From: Amblyornis subalaris
Lineage: Eukaryota; Chordata; Aves; Passeriformes; Ptilonorhynchidae
Direction: 5' to 3'
NCBI GenBank assembly: GCA_018881555.1
Contig: JACAXG010000014.1
Coordinates: forward strand, 4,544,697-4,608,696
DNA: 64,000 bases
A program made the translations under genes and the position numbers. How positions within the stretch are numbered: position 1 is the first letter of the stretch; each line of letters begins with the position of its first letter. The notes below the pieces were generated by a model that was not told where the DNA came from, made no database searches, and saw only the letters and a list, made by a program, of their open reading frames with translations. Shown here one piece after another: positions 51,801-64,000 of the stretch.

Positions 51801-54800
51801 CTCTGCTTTCCCCAGCGTGCAGAGGGGACGTTGTCAGGGACATTGTCATCCCAACAGCCCCAAGAGCCACCACCGTGCACACAGGCTTGTCCTGAAGCAC
51901 ATTCATCCCATTCCAGTCTTCTTTGAGAGAAACAGGATGTGCCTTGGGGCACCTGGTTGTGCNCAGTGTCACCCTGGCTGGTGGCAGCACCCAGCTGCAG
52001 CTGAGGGGTCTTGAAATGAGTTTGATGATGGGATTGCAGATGATAAAGTGCAGAATTGCTTTGGCTCTTACAATCATCATATTTGCTGTGGCAAGTAGGG
52101 AGAAACAGTGCTCCGGCAATGGGAGGTGCCCAGCCCTAATCCCTCTAAGATCAAAGGCCTTTCCCCACCGTGCCCAGGAACAGATCCTCAGAGTGACCTC
52201 CCACCATCTCTCAAAGGTCTCAGAGCCCTTATCTTTCCCATTTGAGGCAATCAAAGGCACCAACAGCATTAGGTGTATGAGTCACTTCATTTTAAGCTAC
52301 CAGCCAGAGNCTATTCCCTCTAAATTGACTTGTCACACACACGGTACACCAGCCATAACTGTCCCTGGGGAAGGTGGTCCCACGCAGGAGGACACAGCCC
52401 CGTCCTGCAGAGGCTGGATCCACGCTGGCTGTGATGGGCAGGTCAGTGCTGGAAGCAGCCACCTCAGCTGCTGTCAGCAAATCCTGGCTCTGTCCGTGCC
52501 GGGAAGCAGTGTCCTCTTGGGAAAGCAGATGAAGGAGCAATTCAGAAATCACAGGATGGCCTTTCTGCAGCTGAAAAGGGAAGGGCAGCGTGTTTGGAAA
52601 AAAAACCCCAACATATTCCTTGGAGTGAAGGAACCTTATTTACCACAGTGTAAAACCTTCTGTTTCTGTAGGAACATCTGAAGACAAACAGAATAGTGCT
52701 TGTGGTGCCAGGTAAACAGCTCTTGCATGCCATGGCTACAGTCTCTAAGGAGCTGCTGTTTATTATGAGCCATCCCTGCCTCGGTATTAGTGACAAACCC
52801 TCCCTGCAAATCCAGCAGGGAGAGGCTCACAATGAAGGGAAGAGCTTGCGTGGAGTTGCCAAAGGGATACTTATTACCTTTGGGATTATAAGCTTTTTTT
52901 TTTCCCCTGGATTTTTGCCTTTTCCCCTGTGTTTTTTTCTCACCAGCCCTGGTTCGTTGGATGGAGTCTTGCCAGACCCATTTAGAATGGACCTTTGGTA
53001 GGCAGAACAAAAGTGTTATCAAAGGAAAGTTGTTAGTGATCCTACAGAGGCATTAAAAAGTCAACTATGTCTGAATTATTTATTTCCCAGTTTCTGTGAA
53101 CTATATTTAAACAGAGAAATGCTTGGAATTACANGAAACTAAAGCAAGAGGCTCCCTGGAGGCTCTTGATAAGATTTAAATTTGCAGTAAATATTGGCAT
53201 ATTGATTATTATCATGACCTGCTGTTTTTTAATTGCCCTTCACGGAGAACCCCCAAACTTTCTCTTTCTGACCCTGATTTGGGTTGTTAAAAGGGTATAA
53301 ATGTAAATTAGGATCTCCAGGGTTGTGCTGGTTATGATTGTGATAATTGTTNAGTGCTTTTCTTTGGTTCATTGCCCAAGTTTTTGCATTTCCAAAGGGA
53401 TGTTTAAAGNGATGTAGGGAGGCAGGCACAACAAGCTGTAAGGAGTAAAAGCTCGGGTAGGCACGTGGCTGTGAAATCCTCATCCTCCTCACTGAGAGGG
53501 CAGTACACAGCCGGTGCCTCCTCCTGGGAACTGGCTGTTTGCCCNGCATAAAAGCTGGTGAGGTTTTTGGGATGAGGTCCCACAGCTGCAGGAGTTTGGA
53601 GGTGCTGGTGGCCCTGTGGCAGCAGGTAAAGCCCTGAGGAAGCAAAGTGAGGGGTGGAGGAAGGCCGCACCTTCTCCCCCTCACCCCAACAGCTGGATAA
53701 AGATCTCCAGGGGCATCCTACTCTTGGTTTTCCAGCGGGCTCGATGTTATTCCTGTGATTTGAATGCGGTGATTGAGCCCTGGAGTCTTATACTTGTGTA
53801 TTCCCACCGCATACCTGGTAAACCCCGACACGGTTCATTCTTTTCTTTTTAATCCAAAAGGACAAAGAAAAGGATTTTTCATGGCGTGGTCATTTCTGCN
53901 GTCCTCGTACCCAGCAGTTGACCGCAGTACTTTATGGCTTGCCTACCCTTCCATCAACCTTGGGATGTTTATTTTTCTTCAAACATAGCTGTTTGCAGCA
54001 CGCTAACAAGAACTGAAGATCTTTTAACACTGCTATTTGTTTACTGAATACATCAAAGCCTTTTTTTTCCANGAGCCTCCTTTGAGTCAGTACAATCTGC
54101 AAACAGCCGTGCGACACCAAGGTGTGTTTTGTGCCGCCAAAATAAAAACACTGAAAGTACAGGTACTTTCTTATCTGAGGTTCTAAATTTAGCTCCGCTT
54201 CATCCCCCATTCCTCAGCTTCTCGAGCTGTTCGTCCCTAACCCTGCAGAGCCCTGCAGTTCCAGCAGAGCTTCTTGCTGCCTTCCCGGTGGGCGATGGGA
54301 CACAGCTGCCAGCGTGGACTGTGGCAGGGACAGCAGGTAATCTAAAGCAAATATTTTGCAACATCCACGAGCAGAAGCATTTCCCTGTCTCACTTTGANG
54401 GCCGAGATGCTAACAGGAAGCAGCACTCCGTTTCTAGTGTTAGGTCCTGTCAGCTTTCATTTCAGACACAGCCTGCGGGTGCTGGGAAATACAGAGCGCA
54501 GGAAGCGACAGATGTTGGCAGCAAAATAAATAACAAGAGCTGCTGAAAATAAAGTCCTAAGAAATACTGGTGTATCCTTTTCATGGATTTCCTAGATACA
54601 TTGAGGCTATTTTAAGGCAGATTGAACTCCCACTCCTTACAGTGTAAACAGGGTTATTCCCTCTGTGGAACATATGGCAGCCTAAACATCATCATCTGTG
54701 CATCACTGGTATTCCCAGTCATGCTTCAAGTATTGCCTCACCCCAAACNTGTATCCCACCATTCAGAGAGCCTTAAGCACTGACAGTACATCCCAGGAAG

Positions 54801-57800
54801 CATCTCCATGGAGCACAATCCAAAGCCTCTCTGTGGAGAAGGACCTGCTGGAGTGGAACTCAGAGATCAGCTCCCTCAGGACAGCAGGAAGACAACAGGA
54901 CAACAGGAAGAAAAGGGCAACAAAGGAGGAGGACGGGATGAGGACTGACCAATGAGGTTTTTATTCCACAAGGAAGTAACTCACCCCAAGATGCATTGGC
55001 TGAAGACAGAGCAGGCAAACATCCAAGGCTTTCCAGGAATTGGGAAGGGTGACGTGCAAGGTCAGGGAAGGTGAAGCAGAGCTGCACGGGCAAAGTCCAG
55101 GCCACGAGAAGTGCTGAGTGCNGTGGTTGGGAAGGGTTGGTGTTCTGAGGGCATTTTCAGCAACATGCAACTTACTTTTTATTCATCTGCCAAGGGTGTC
55201 ATTCTCCTCGTCACAGGAAGACATCCTGCATGGCCTGCTGCTCCTGGCAGCTTTGGAGACCTGGTCCAAGGAGGGGGCCCACAAAGGAAGGGCTGGGTGG
55301 CAGAGGATGTGCTGTTCAGCAGCTTTTAATTCTGGAAACCTGAGAAGGAAATGCAAGGGGAAAGCAGTACAAACCTTTCTCCTTCCACNAGCTTTAAACC
55401 GGGCAAGCAGTGCTCGTACAACAGGGTGCAGCCAAAGAGGCTGCCAGTGTGTGGGACACAACGGTTTTGGCCACTTCCCTTGGTTTTGGGTGCTGTGAAA
55501 CTCTAGGAAGCCTCCCAGAGGTGTGGGAGAACAGAAGAAACTGTTCCCCAGTCCCAGAGTCCCCATGGAGTTGGGAACAGGGATGAGGCCCCCTCAGTGA
55601 CACAGCTGGGCTGCCCCTCCAGTCCCAGCACCCAGGTGTGTCCTGCAGAACACTTCCAGAGCCTTGCCTTAAGAAATAAAAACAAAATGGCAGATCCTTG
55701 AAATAAAAACACANGAGTTTTAAGCACATCCAACTTTGGGATAGAGCGTAAAATTTCTTGCCAAAAAAATTTAAAACAAACTGGAAACTGATCATCTACT
55801 CATTTAAATGATGTGCCTGGAGCTAAACCAGCAAGACCGAATAATCTCTGCACTGCTTTCATCTTCCTTCAACTTTTCCTTTGTTCCATCAGCCACATGT
55901 GTGCTAAGTGTAAATTGAAGGGCTCTTTGCTGGAAAAGCAGATTGTGAAAAGGGCTTGGCCCTCATCTTATAATTCGGCTTCAGCATTACAATTACTCTT
56001 AATAGCACTCTTGTTTTGTTGTATTATTTATCCTGGCTAGAACCCTCTAGGATCCCCTGAAGGGTTTTTTTTTTTCTGGTGGATTTAGCCAACATCCACT
56101 CATGAATCCAGATGTTTCTGCTTTTATCCACGGGAATTTAATGGTATGGACATGCCAAGATCATACCTTCAGGCTCAGCCTCAAGACAAGTATTTTTTGA
56201 ATTCCCTAAATCAAAAGTGGAGAGTGCCACAGAAAAACCCCTGGGTCTCACTGCATTTTAGCATGCCAGAATGGAAAACAACCGCAGGACAGCGCTGCTC
56301 AAGGTTCCGTGTTGACACAGTCTCCTANGTTGGACCAGAAATCACAGCCCAGATCGTGCTATTTTCTGTGGTCTCGGACACAGACTTTGCCTTTAGCAGG
56401 AATTCAGCTCTCCTTCCCATTCACCAGCCTGAAGTCAGGAGCACAGACACACGCAGGGCCAAGATGCTTACACTGGGAAAAAGATTCCACCCCTCAAGGC
56501 AGAGCCTGTGCTGGTGTATTTAAGTGAATGTGTGCCTGTGTGTGTCACACACACGCTCCCCAGCCAAAANTGGCTCTGGAATCAGGACAGGGGTGAAACA
56601 TACCCTGCCCTGATGGGCACCTGGTGAATAACACAGTGTCTGCTGTGCCTTTGGCAGCACCTAGGAGAAACAACCAACCCCAAACTCACTCCTGGTCCAG
56701 AGTGATCAACGCAGCGTGAAGCAGAAGTTAAAATAACCTTAATAACCTTCCTTCTGCACTGCCTGGGGTTTCCTTCAGGCACTCCCATTTGTGGCATCTT
56801 AAATGAGTCCCCTTCTCCCCGTTTGCCAGCATGAGAACCGCTGTTGAAGTTGGTGTGTGGTGGTGGTCAGTGCCAGCGTGGTGATGTGNATGGTGTCCTG
56901 TTAGGGATGTCTTGCCAACTGCCCTGAGGTACCTCACTGTCAGGACACTCAGGAGCATGGAACAGCAAACACAGGAGATGCACAGAACAGTTTTCAGTGG
57001 CCTTTTGGCAACCAACACTAAACGCCCTCTGTGACCGTGCAGTGCCCAGCAAGGACGTGATGTCATGTCTGAGTCCACAAAGGGTGAATTTCAGCCTTTC
57101 CTCCAAGACCCTCCCAGCTGGCTTTGAGTGCTCACCAGCAGGACCATGGCCCTGCCTTTACTGTGCACGATCCCATCCCTGTGTGTGCACTGGACAAGGG
57201 AGGACCGTGGAAAACTCATTCCAGCCGNGTAGAGGAGAGCCCATTCTGCTCCCCAAGAAGCTCCAGCACAGCAGCCAGTTATTGCCTGCTCTAACAGCAT
57301 TAGTTTCCTACCTGCAGAGCGGCTGGATCAAAGGAAATTTAAATTATTCCTAAAAGCTCTTCTGAGGCTTCCCCCAGCATAGAAAAGCCTGTCAGCTGGC
57401 ACAAAGGGTGGAACTGGCTCCACAGCAAACCCCTCCNGGGCAGGGATGCGCCGGGACAAGGAGGAGGCACAAGAGCCAGGGAAGCTGAGCACCCAGCCAA
57501 GCTTTTCACCTACCCCAGAGCTGAGCTCAACCACGCCAAAATCCTGCTGAGGGCAGGGCTCGGTGGTGCCATCAGGCAGGGGAGTCTATGTGGTGTCACA
57601 TGCGGGAGAGGCAGGAAAGGAGCAGCAGAGTCAACCCGGACGATGCACTTGAAGAGGAAACCACTTTTCTTGTTAATATTGTGGGTCAAATGTGCTGTGC
57701 AGGGCTCATCGAGGGTGCACATTAAATGTCCCACCAGCACAGTCATTCTCCCACTTCCTATCACATCTTCTGTTTTCTAACGAGCAGTTTTTTAGTATTC

Positions 57801-58184
57801 AACTATGCAATTTAAATTTTAAAGGCCACCCATTGTACTTATATGTTCTATGACAAGCTGTATACCTGTTCCAACTTATTCTTCTAGTATTATTAGTTAA
57901 ATATGGTTTCAATGACTTGATCTCCCCTGTAAAAAAAAAAAAATCTGCATTTTTCTTTAATAAGTTCATGACATTCTAACTACTAATTTTCCTTACCATC
58001 ACATCCTTTTTTGGACACTGAATAAAGGAGATTAAATATATTTTAAAAGGGGGGGGTTATCCAAGTTGAAAATGATGAAAATGAAGAAATACAAAAATAC
58101 CGAACTCTTTAAAGTTGTTTTTTTTAAATAAATAATCACTCAGCGGGTCATAAAAGTGATAAAATGCTTTTGTCTCCGTTTCAG
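48886..58184. other. Intergenic or ancestral TMEM212 intron DNA, no confirmed exon
   Basis: An AT-rich stretch (about 49.3-50.7 kb) is followed by mixed sequence. The upstream exons of TMEM212 should lie somewhere between PLD1 and 58.2 kb. None could be shown; two weak candidate spots are listed among the rejected items. The long plus-strand open frame at 51923-52681 has no recognised family. Confidence 0.6.
57931..57943 (+). repeat. Poly-A tract
   Basis: Thirteen A bases in the AT-rich stretch just upstream of the TMEM212 remnant. Confidence 0.6.
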
Positions 58185-58524
58185 TGGGAAGCCAGTTTTG
58201 CCTTTAACATCCTGAGCATCACGGGAGCCTCAGTGCAATTTGCTCCTGCTGTTACGTCCCTGCCCCTTGGCCCATCCTGCTACTGCTCCCAGGCTGGGAT
58301 CACTGGGATCAGCCACCTGGGTTACAGTCCTGTTCCCCTTTCCCTACACTGACTTCCCAAACCTCTGCAAAGACCCATCATGTTGTGAGTGATACCCCCT
58401 CACCCTGCAAACCCTGGACCTGTGTTTGGCTGTATTCTGTGCAGCTCTGGGTTTTGTGATGACTTCTGGGACGCTGCTCCGATTGGGACATTTAAGCAGG
58501 AGTCAGTCACAGTTGGGAAGGTGA
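58185..58524 (+). pseudogene. TMEM212: TMEM212 remnant exon, frameshifted and with an in-frame stop
   Basis: After the acceptor tctccgtttcag, frame 1 reads WEASFAFNILSI, then LGPSCYC and GITGISHLGY. These match vertebrate TMEM212 (GEATFTFVILSI, LGPYCFY, GIAGTNYLGY). After Tyr at 58323 the homology moves to another frame: FPYTDFPNLCKDP at 58339-58377, against YPYAKFPLACVDP. It meets TGA at 58390, then resumes as YPLTLQTLDLCLAVFC against YHLTLQALDLCLSFTL. Spacing suggests a 2-base deletion between 58326 and 58338. TMEM212 is a small multi-pass membrane protein of about 190 residues, reported in ciliated cells. In human it lies just upstream of PLD1 on the opposite strand, as here. The human comparison is from memory. 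Two separate lesions argue for gene loss over error. A GTGAGT at 58385 could act as a new donor. Confidence 0.78.
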
Positions 58525-61500
58525 ATTGCCAGGAGGGTGACTCGGCTGGGCAAGGACAGGCAGGTCCTGAATGCNCTCTCATTGGGATCAGAAGTGCCCC
58601 TGAAGCCATGTGGTTCATTCCATTAGATCTTTTTATGAACCTTTAATTTGGCCCTTCAGACCCATTACATCCCATTACACCTTTTGCATGCATAGCCCCA
58701 GCCTCTGAACGTAAAGGCTCGGCAAAATTTTATGGAAATTACACAGTTTGCTCTTGGCATTACAGAAAGCAGAACCTGAAGATTTGCCTCTCTGCTCTTC
58801 CTTATGAGCGTGCTCTGCCAGTAACACACAGAGNCATCAGAGCCTGCACAGACCTAGATCTGAGACAGACACAGGTCTGATCTCAGCATAGACATCGACG
58901 GCAAGAGAGGTGTGAGAAATAACCACCATTCGGCCTGGGGTATCTCTGCTCCAGGCAGAGCCTTAGGCAGGAGCACCTTGACAGTGCAGGAGGAGAAATG
59001 GATCTTTGGCCGACCTGGAGCAGAATCAGAGCCCAGCAACACACCCTCGAGCAGCTCCTGCATGGGGCATGGCATCCACTTCCAGCCCCGACATTCCTGC
59101 AGTCCTACACCTTGGAGGACTCGCTGCTGGTGCAGACATTCACAAATTTTGCTGTGCTGAGGGAAATCTCACCTTCTGTGCATGCCACCCCTTGGGGTTT
59201 TTCTTTCCTTTAACCTTTGTTTGGAGCCAGTCTTGAATCCCACAAAAATAACGGTGTTTCCATGACAACAGCCCAGCAGTGGACTCCTCTGGGACACCTG
59301 AAGAATCAAAACGCTGCCAGTGCTTCCTCCTGCTCCAGCATCACCCGCCATGGTACCACAGGCACATCCTCTCATGCTGCAGTGGGCTGCAAAGTGCTTT
59401 GGGCAGATGCCTGCCTGCTGTGGCATCACTGGCATTTACTGACTGATGAGTCACACTGCACCAGGGGTGACAGGCAGGTAATGGACCACAGAACCTGCTT
59501 ATGGGGGTAGAAAGGCCAGAAGGGTCTGCAGCCTAAAGGACTGGACAGCTGTTGAATGTCATGATCCCCTAAGCTTAATAATCAGATTCATAATTTTCAT
59601 GCCCTCCTTGGTACTTTACAGGAGATATGAAGCGATCCTTTGTTGCTCACAGTCCCTGCTCTGCTCCCAACACACAGCATTTCTCCTGCCTATGTTCAGC
59701 AAGGCTCTGCAACCACCCACCCTGATGGTCCTGTCCCAGCAGAGCATCCCTGGGACCTCACCAAGACCCAAAGCACCCCCGGTTGCCCCCTCTCCCCGAG
59801 CAGGGCAGGGAACCAGTCCTTAGCAGCATCAGGCCTTGCTTGCCCAAGTGTTTTCCCCCAGTTCCTTGCCCAGAGGCTGACTGCAGCCGAGTGCCCCATT
59901 GATCCGCCACTCCTGGGGCAGTTCCAAACCCCCATCCCTTCCCTGCAGCACTCTGTCTGCCCTCAGACCAAGATTTATGAGAGCTATCCGTGGATGTGGC
60001 TGCAAGAAGAGTCCAAAAGCTTTTCTTGCAATGCCACAAGCAGCAAAAAGCCAGCAAAGTGCTCTTTGCATACCTGATCCTCACTGAAGGGATACGAGCA
60101 GGACCCTTGCCCTGACAGCAGGCTCGGGAGCGGGACCCAAGGAGGCAATGTGGGTGTGTGCCAGCCTGACAATGGGGTTTCATTTAACAAGCACAGATTT
60201 AAGTGTGGAAATCAAATATGAAACAGTCGTAGCCAGCATTGTCTGCATTCTTGGAGGGGCACTGAACCAGCAGAAAGAAAGGAACCGAGACACTGGCCCA
60301 GACATGCTCCAGCTGTCTGTGACTACCTCTTCCCTCCTCCACTGACTGTAACTATTCAGCTTGTTTTCATTTCATTATTGGATGTTATTTTTGCAACCTG
60401 GGAAAAGAATAGAAAAATGGAGGGGGGAAAAAAACATCCTTCAAATGCTTTTGGGTTTATTTTTAAGAACTAGACTATTTCTTTCCTATCAGAGATAAGT
60501 ACAGACTTTTAAAAGCGCACAGGGCCTGGGGTATTATTAGTTAAGCGTTTGTTTCTCAAATAAGGTCCTTTATCTCAGAGGCAGCAGCACTTGCGTTGCT
60601 GTGGTTATTCATGCAAGTCTCACTCATTTAGTGCTGAGCAACATGCAATTAAATAGCCATATAAACACCCCCAGGCTGAGCAACAGCTGCCTACAGGTAA
60701 CCTTCAGCTTCATGCACTCACTTGCCAAATGTTTCAGCTCTAGCCCTGAAAATCCTCATCGGCACGTGGGAGCAGGGCAAGCCCTCTCCTCCGTCACCGT
60801 GGGCACAGCACAGATCAGGATTTTAATGAGTTGGTGTAAAGCCTGATGCTGTAGATCTCTGTAACACAAACGCTGCTCAACTCCCCACCTTCCTCCCGAA
60901 AAGACAGCTTATTCCTTTTTAATGTTCAAAAGAATTCACATCCAAGATCTGAGGATAATTTATTTTCCCCTTTCTTTACACCCATTTTCCTCATGGGGGA
61001 CATGCCAGCACACACCACCCGTGGCCCAGCTGGGGACACTCCACCCTATGAAACCATCAAACAAACACCAAGAGAAGGGCCAGGGTTATAAAGTTTCCAG
61101 AGTGAAGTGGGAATTCTCAGTTTGTGCTGGACTTCTCTGGAAAAATCTCTCGTCTGTTTTGATGCTGACACACTTCAGCACAGCAGTGATGCTTCAGGGA
61201 AGAAGTGAGATTCAGAGTATTTCTTACCATTTGTCTGCCTCTTCAGGACATACACTAACCCAGGAGCTCTTTCCATCTCAGTTTGTGCACACTCCCACAG
61301 TATTCCTGGCAGGATAAGGTCAGGTATGCGTCAGTGTGAGATGTTGTCTCTCCATACATTGTTTTGCAACATCCAAAGCAGNTCTGTAATTCTAAACCTG
61401 GATATTTTAAGCTCCTACAGGGGTATTTTGAAGTGCACATGCAGTAACTTCTCACTACACACACATCATTCCTTCCTAATGAATGGCATTCCTCTAAGGA

Positions 61501-64000
61501 TTTGCAGGGAGACCCTTTAACCTAATTTTTACCTTATTCCGGCCAGTTCAGCAAGAGGAGTTTTAAATTTTTTCTAAATGAAAATTAATTCTCATACTAG
61601 AAACGAATTTCCACTCTTGAAGGGTAAAAGATGATGATTTCAAGCAAGGAGTTTCCCCTAATCTAGAAATTGCAAACATCTGCTCAACACCAAGCCCAGA
61701 AGCAACTCCATTTACCTTAATATGTGTGCTTATCTCTAAGCAGGTGCTTAAGTGGTTTGTTGGCAAGAGCTGGAGTGCTTATACCTTTCCAGGTGACCCC
61801 ATTTAATAATTACCAGTATTAAACTGCTCAATAACTATAAACACAGGGAAAAAATACCCAACATAGAATTAACTCTACACAGAGCTTTTCCAAATATGAT
61901 TTCTGCATTAGTCAGGAGGGTCAAACTGTTCCATGCTCAAAGGCTGACCCCAAAGCCACAGGAATCAGTGGAAGGGTGTTGACCAGTTACACCAGTTCGG
62001 GGATGGGATCCCCTGTGAGCAGAAACACCTTTCTGTTTTGGCACTGTGACTAACAAGGACAACAAAGACTCTGCACTGACATTAAGAAAATTTGTTCTGT
62101 GTATTGGCATCCTGTTAACCTCCAGCTCACTTAGAGGAAGCTGTTAATTTAATGGTTGTGTCAGAAAGATACAGCAGCAAAGGAAACCTCACAGCCTAAT
62201 GTCAGTTTAACACCTGCACAGGGCGGCACTGACTGCAGGGAGCTCTGTANAGAGCATAGATTTAAATCATCTGCCCTTGACAAGGAGAAAATTTTCAAAT
62301 CTAAGTGGTTGTAGCTGATACAGACTCTAGAGCCAGGCCTCTAGCACGTCCTCCGCGGCAAAGCCGCTCTAGATCCTACAGGTTCTGCCAGTTGAATTTG
62401 ATGCAAAAGTGGCAGGATTAATCCTCTCTATAGTCTAAATTTGACTATAGGTGGTACCCATTTTACTGGGTNTCAAACTTTATCATGCAGATATGCAAAG
62501 GGAAAAGTGGAAGGAAATGGTAAGACACGTATGCCTAAGTGGTAAGGCACCTGAAACGAGATGCTTGGCCTAAAAATAAAGGTATAAAGGCCATGACTNC
62601 ACAAAACACTTCAGCATAGACCTACAGCAGACACCTGGATGATGCTGTTGAGCTCAGCCTGACACAAGTACTGTAACTAATATGGTGATAATTAGGATTT
62701 GTTACAAGTTTGATAGGATCTAAAATGCAACTGTGCTGTAAAACAGGTTTTAACCAGGGAATGCCAGCACATCACCAGAAGCAATGAAGTTATAGTGTTG
62801 CCATTGCCTGCTCAGACAGAGGCTTGTATTTATACACCAGAAAACACCTTAATCTACAGCAGCAAAGTAGAAAGATTTGGGTTGTTGCCCTACTTTTAGG
62901 AAGAAAACCTTTATCTCTGTGTGTCAGTTTGGCACTCGCATTCAACTCAAGTCCCAGCTCACTGCCTCACATTTGGATGCTTCTACAGATTTGAGCACCA
63001 CCTTCCAGGCATGAGGTCCTGGCCTTGTGTCCCTGACTCCTGCAGCTCCNAACATCATTCCTGATTGTGGGTCCCTCCCAACTCTGACTCATTTTCTGTG
63101 GAACAGCCCATGACCTTCATTCCTTCAGTCTCCCACACAACCACCACTGTCCTTTCCCCCAGTCTNGAGTCCCTGACTCTTCAACCTGTGGCTCAGGGTC
63201 AGCATCATCCTGCAGTCCTTTATCCCTCTACTTACATTTTCCATCCACAAGCTCCTGACAAGAAATGGGAGAGGAAAGTCCTTTGCAGCTTCAGCCAACC
63301 TCACCTCCCAAGGTCTCTCTGCCCAGAGGGACAATAACTACAGTTCAAGCCAAGATCCTATCTCGTCCAGACGAGGGAAGTCTGGAAGCCCCGATAGCTG
63401 ATGACCTACGTAAGCCTGTGTTACAATTTCACTTTCCATAATTCAGCTGCAGTTCCTAAACTGCNTGGAAGTGCTATATGGTGTTTATGGAAACATTAAT
63501 GTTACTCAGATTTTTGGAAACAGCAACGCTGTTTTCAGTGGTCTTGGTTAACCACAGTCTCGAGCGATCATGTTCGCTGAGAGACGTTTCTACCGAAATA
63601 GAAAGGCAGAATTTGTGAGGCTTTTCAGAAAACAAAAATCATGCCCGAGCGTGGGTACTCCTCTGGCAACAATCAGTGCAGGTGTCCATCTGCACACAGA
63701 GCAGATGGCAGAGTTAAAGCCTAAACCTATAATCATTAGGCAAAATTACAGCAGGTGATGGTGTGCAGAGCTGAGTCCAGGGCNCTCTGGCAGGTAACCT
63801 GCACACTTCTGCCCCATAACCTCTGCAGCCTCTTGGGTTTGGAGTCAGCAGTTCTGCTCCTGAGGGCAGCAAGCTTACAGAAGCCATTTTCTCTGCAAGT
63901 GATAATTTCCATCTCAGTTCAGCACGCTTCCTTACTAAACTGTCACTGCCCACAAATGGGTTTTCTGAGTAATTAATACCACCAGGGCTCTAATGAAGGT
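58525..64000. other. Intergenic DNA after the TMEM212 remnant, no gene recognised
   Basis: No exon, RNA gene or repeat could be assigned. FNDC3B is the expected next gene on the plus strand by human order, but none of its exons was recognised here. An RFX-type motif lies at 59256-59269. Confidence 0.6.
59256..59269 (+). promoter_or_regulatory. RFX X-box match (GTTTCCATGACAAC)
   Basis: All positions fit the consensus GTHNYYATRRNAAC bound by RFX factors, which drive ciliary genes. It lies about 730 bp downstream of the TMEM212 remnant exon. A half-site GTTGCCATGG is at 49222-49231. Function is inferred from sequence alone. Confidence 0.4.

Noticed and set aside
51923..52681. 252-codon plus-strand open frame with a hydrophobic segment (RIALALTIIIFAVASRE)
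   Set aside because: No recognised family, no splice context and Ns within it. The hydrophobic piece loosely resembles a TMEM212 membrane helix (ALAITTGVLLLLAYRE), but the match is too weak to call an exon. A tblastn search with TMEM212 exon 2 would settle it.
53690..53760. Possible TMEM212 upstream exon (KISRGILLLVFQRARC after a ccaacag acceptor)
   Set aside because: It resembles AITTGVLLLLAYREW at a few positions only, spacing to the conserved Trp is wrong, and no donor joins it in frame to the exon at 58185.
59640..60077. 145-codon plus-strand open frame downstream of TMEM212
   Set aside because: No recognised family, no splice signals or polyadenylation context, and Pro/Ser-rich random composition.
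31111..64000. Search for FNDC3B exons, tRNA genes, known small RNAs, CRISPR-like arrays or bacterial genes
   Set aside because: None could be supported. The sequence is vertebrate throughout, and the next expected gene appears to start beyond the window.

Overview
The window is vertebrate nuclear DNA, almost certainly avian and probably from a songbird-like bird. The evidence is a split gene with GT-AG introns on the minus strand, three truncated CR1 retrotransposon copies of the avian type (3'-end words such as 'agaatcacagaat' and its reverse complement), a solo LTR of the avian ERVL type, a CpG island promoter and short introns. Most open reading frames are non-coding; they lie in introns, repeats or CpG-rich DNA. 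Many isolated single N bases are scattered through the sequence.

Positions 1-13,161 (minus strand) hold the 5' coding part of PLD1, phospholipase D1. Nine coding exons were resolved with matching splice phases. They cover the N-terminal tail, the PX domain, the palmitoylated Cys-Cys region and the PH domain, and break off at residue 337 at the window edge. The catalytic HKD motifs lie beyond position 1. Positions 13,171 (or 13,194) to about 30,728 are the long first intron. It carries an ERVL-like LTR (15.1-15.6 kb) and a CR1 copy (17.4 kb). A CpG island at about 30.40-31.11 kb is the likely PLD1 promoter, with a 5' exon ending at 30,729. That exon carries an ATG in a near-ideal Kozak context. 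Depending on which of two acceptors 23 nt apart is used, this ATG gives either an in-frame 13-residue extension of PLD1 or a uORF that overlaps the PLD1 start.

From about 31.1 to 58.2 kb I found no gene. The stretch has two CR1 copies, two identical 14-bp ZNF143/THAP11-type motifs, a perfect 10-bp inverted repeat, a small orphan CpG patch (46.2-46.5 kb) and a run of AP-1 motifs. At 58,185-58,524 (plus strand) lies an exon homologous to TMEM212, a multi-pass membrane protein gene that sits just upstream of PLD1 in human. The copy is disrupted by a frameshift and an in-frame TGA, so TMEM212 appears to be a unitary pseudogene in this bird. The order PLD1 (minus) then TMEM212 (plus) fits the human 3q26.31 arrangement, where FNDC3B comes next. 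No FNDC3B exon was recognised. From 58.5 to 64.0 kb only non-coding sequence was seen, including one perfect match to the RFX X-box consensus.

No operon, phage, CRISPR or defence-type system is present. The points most worth checking are the TMEM212 decay and the PLD1 leader.
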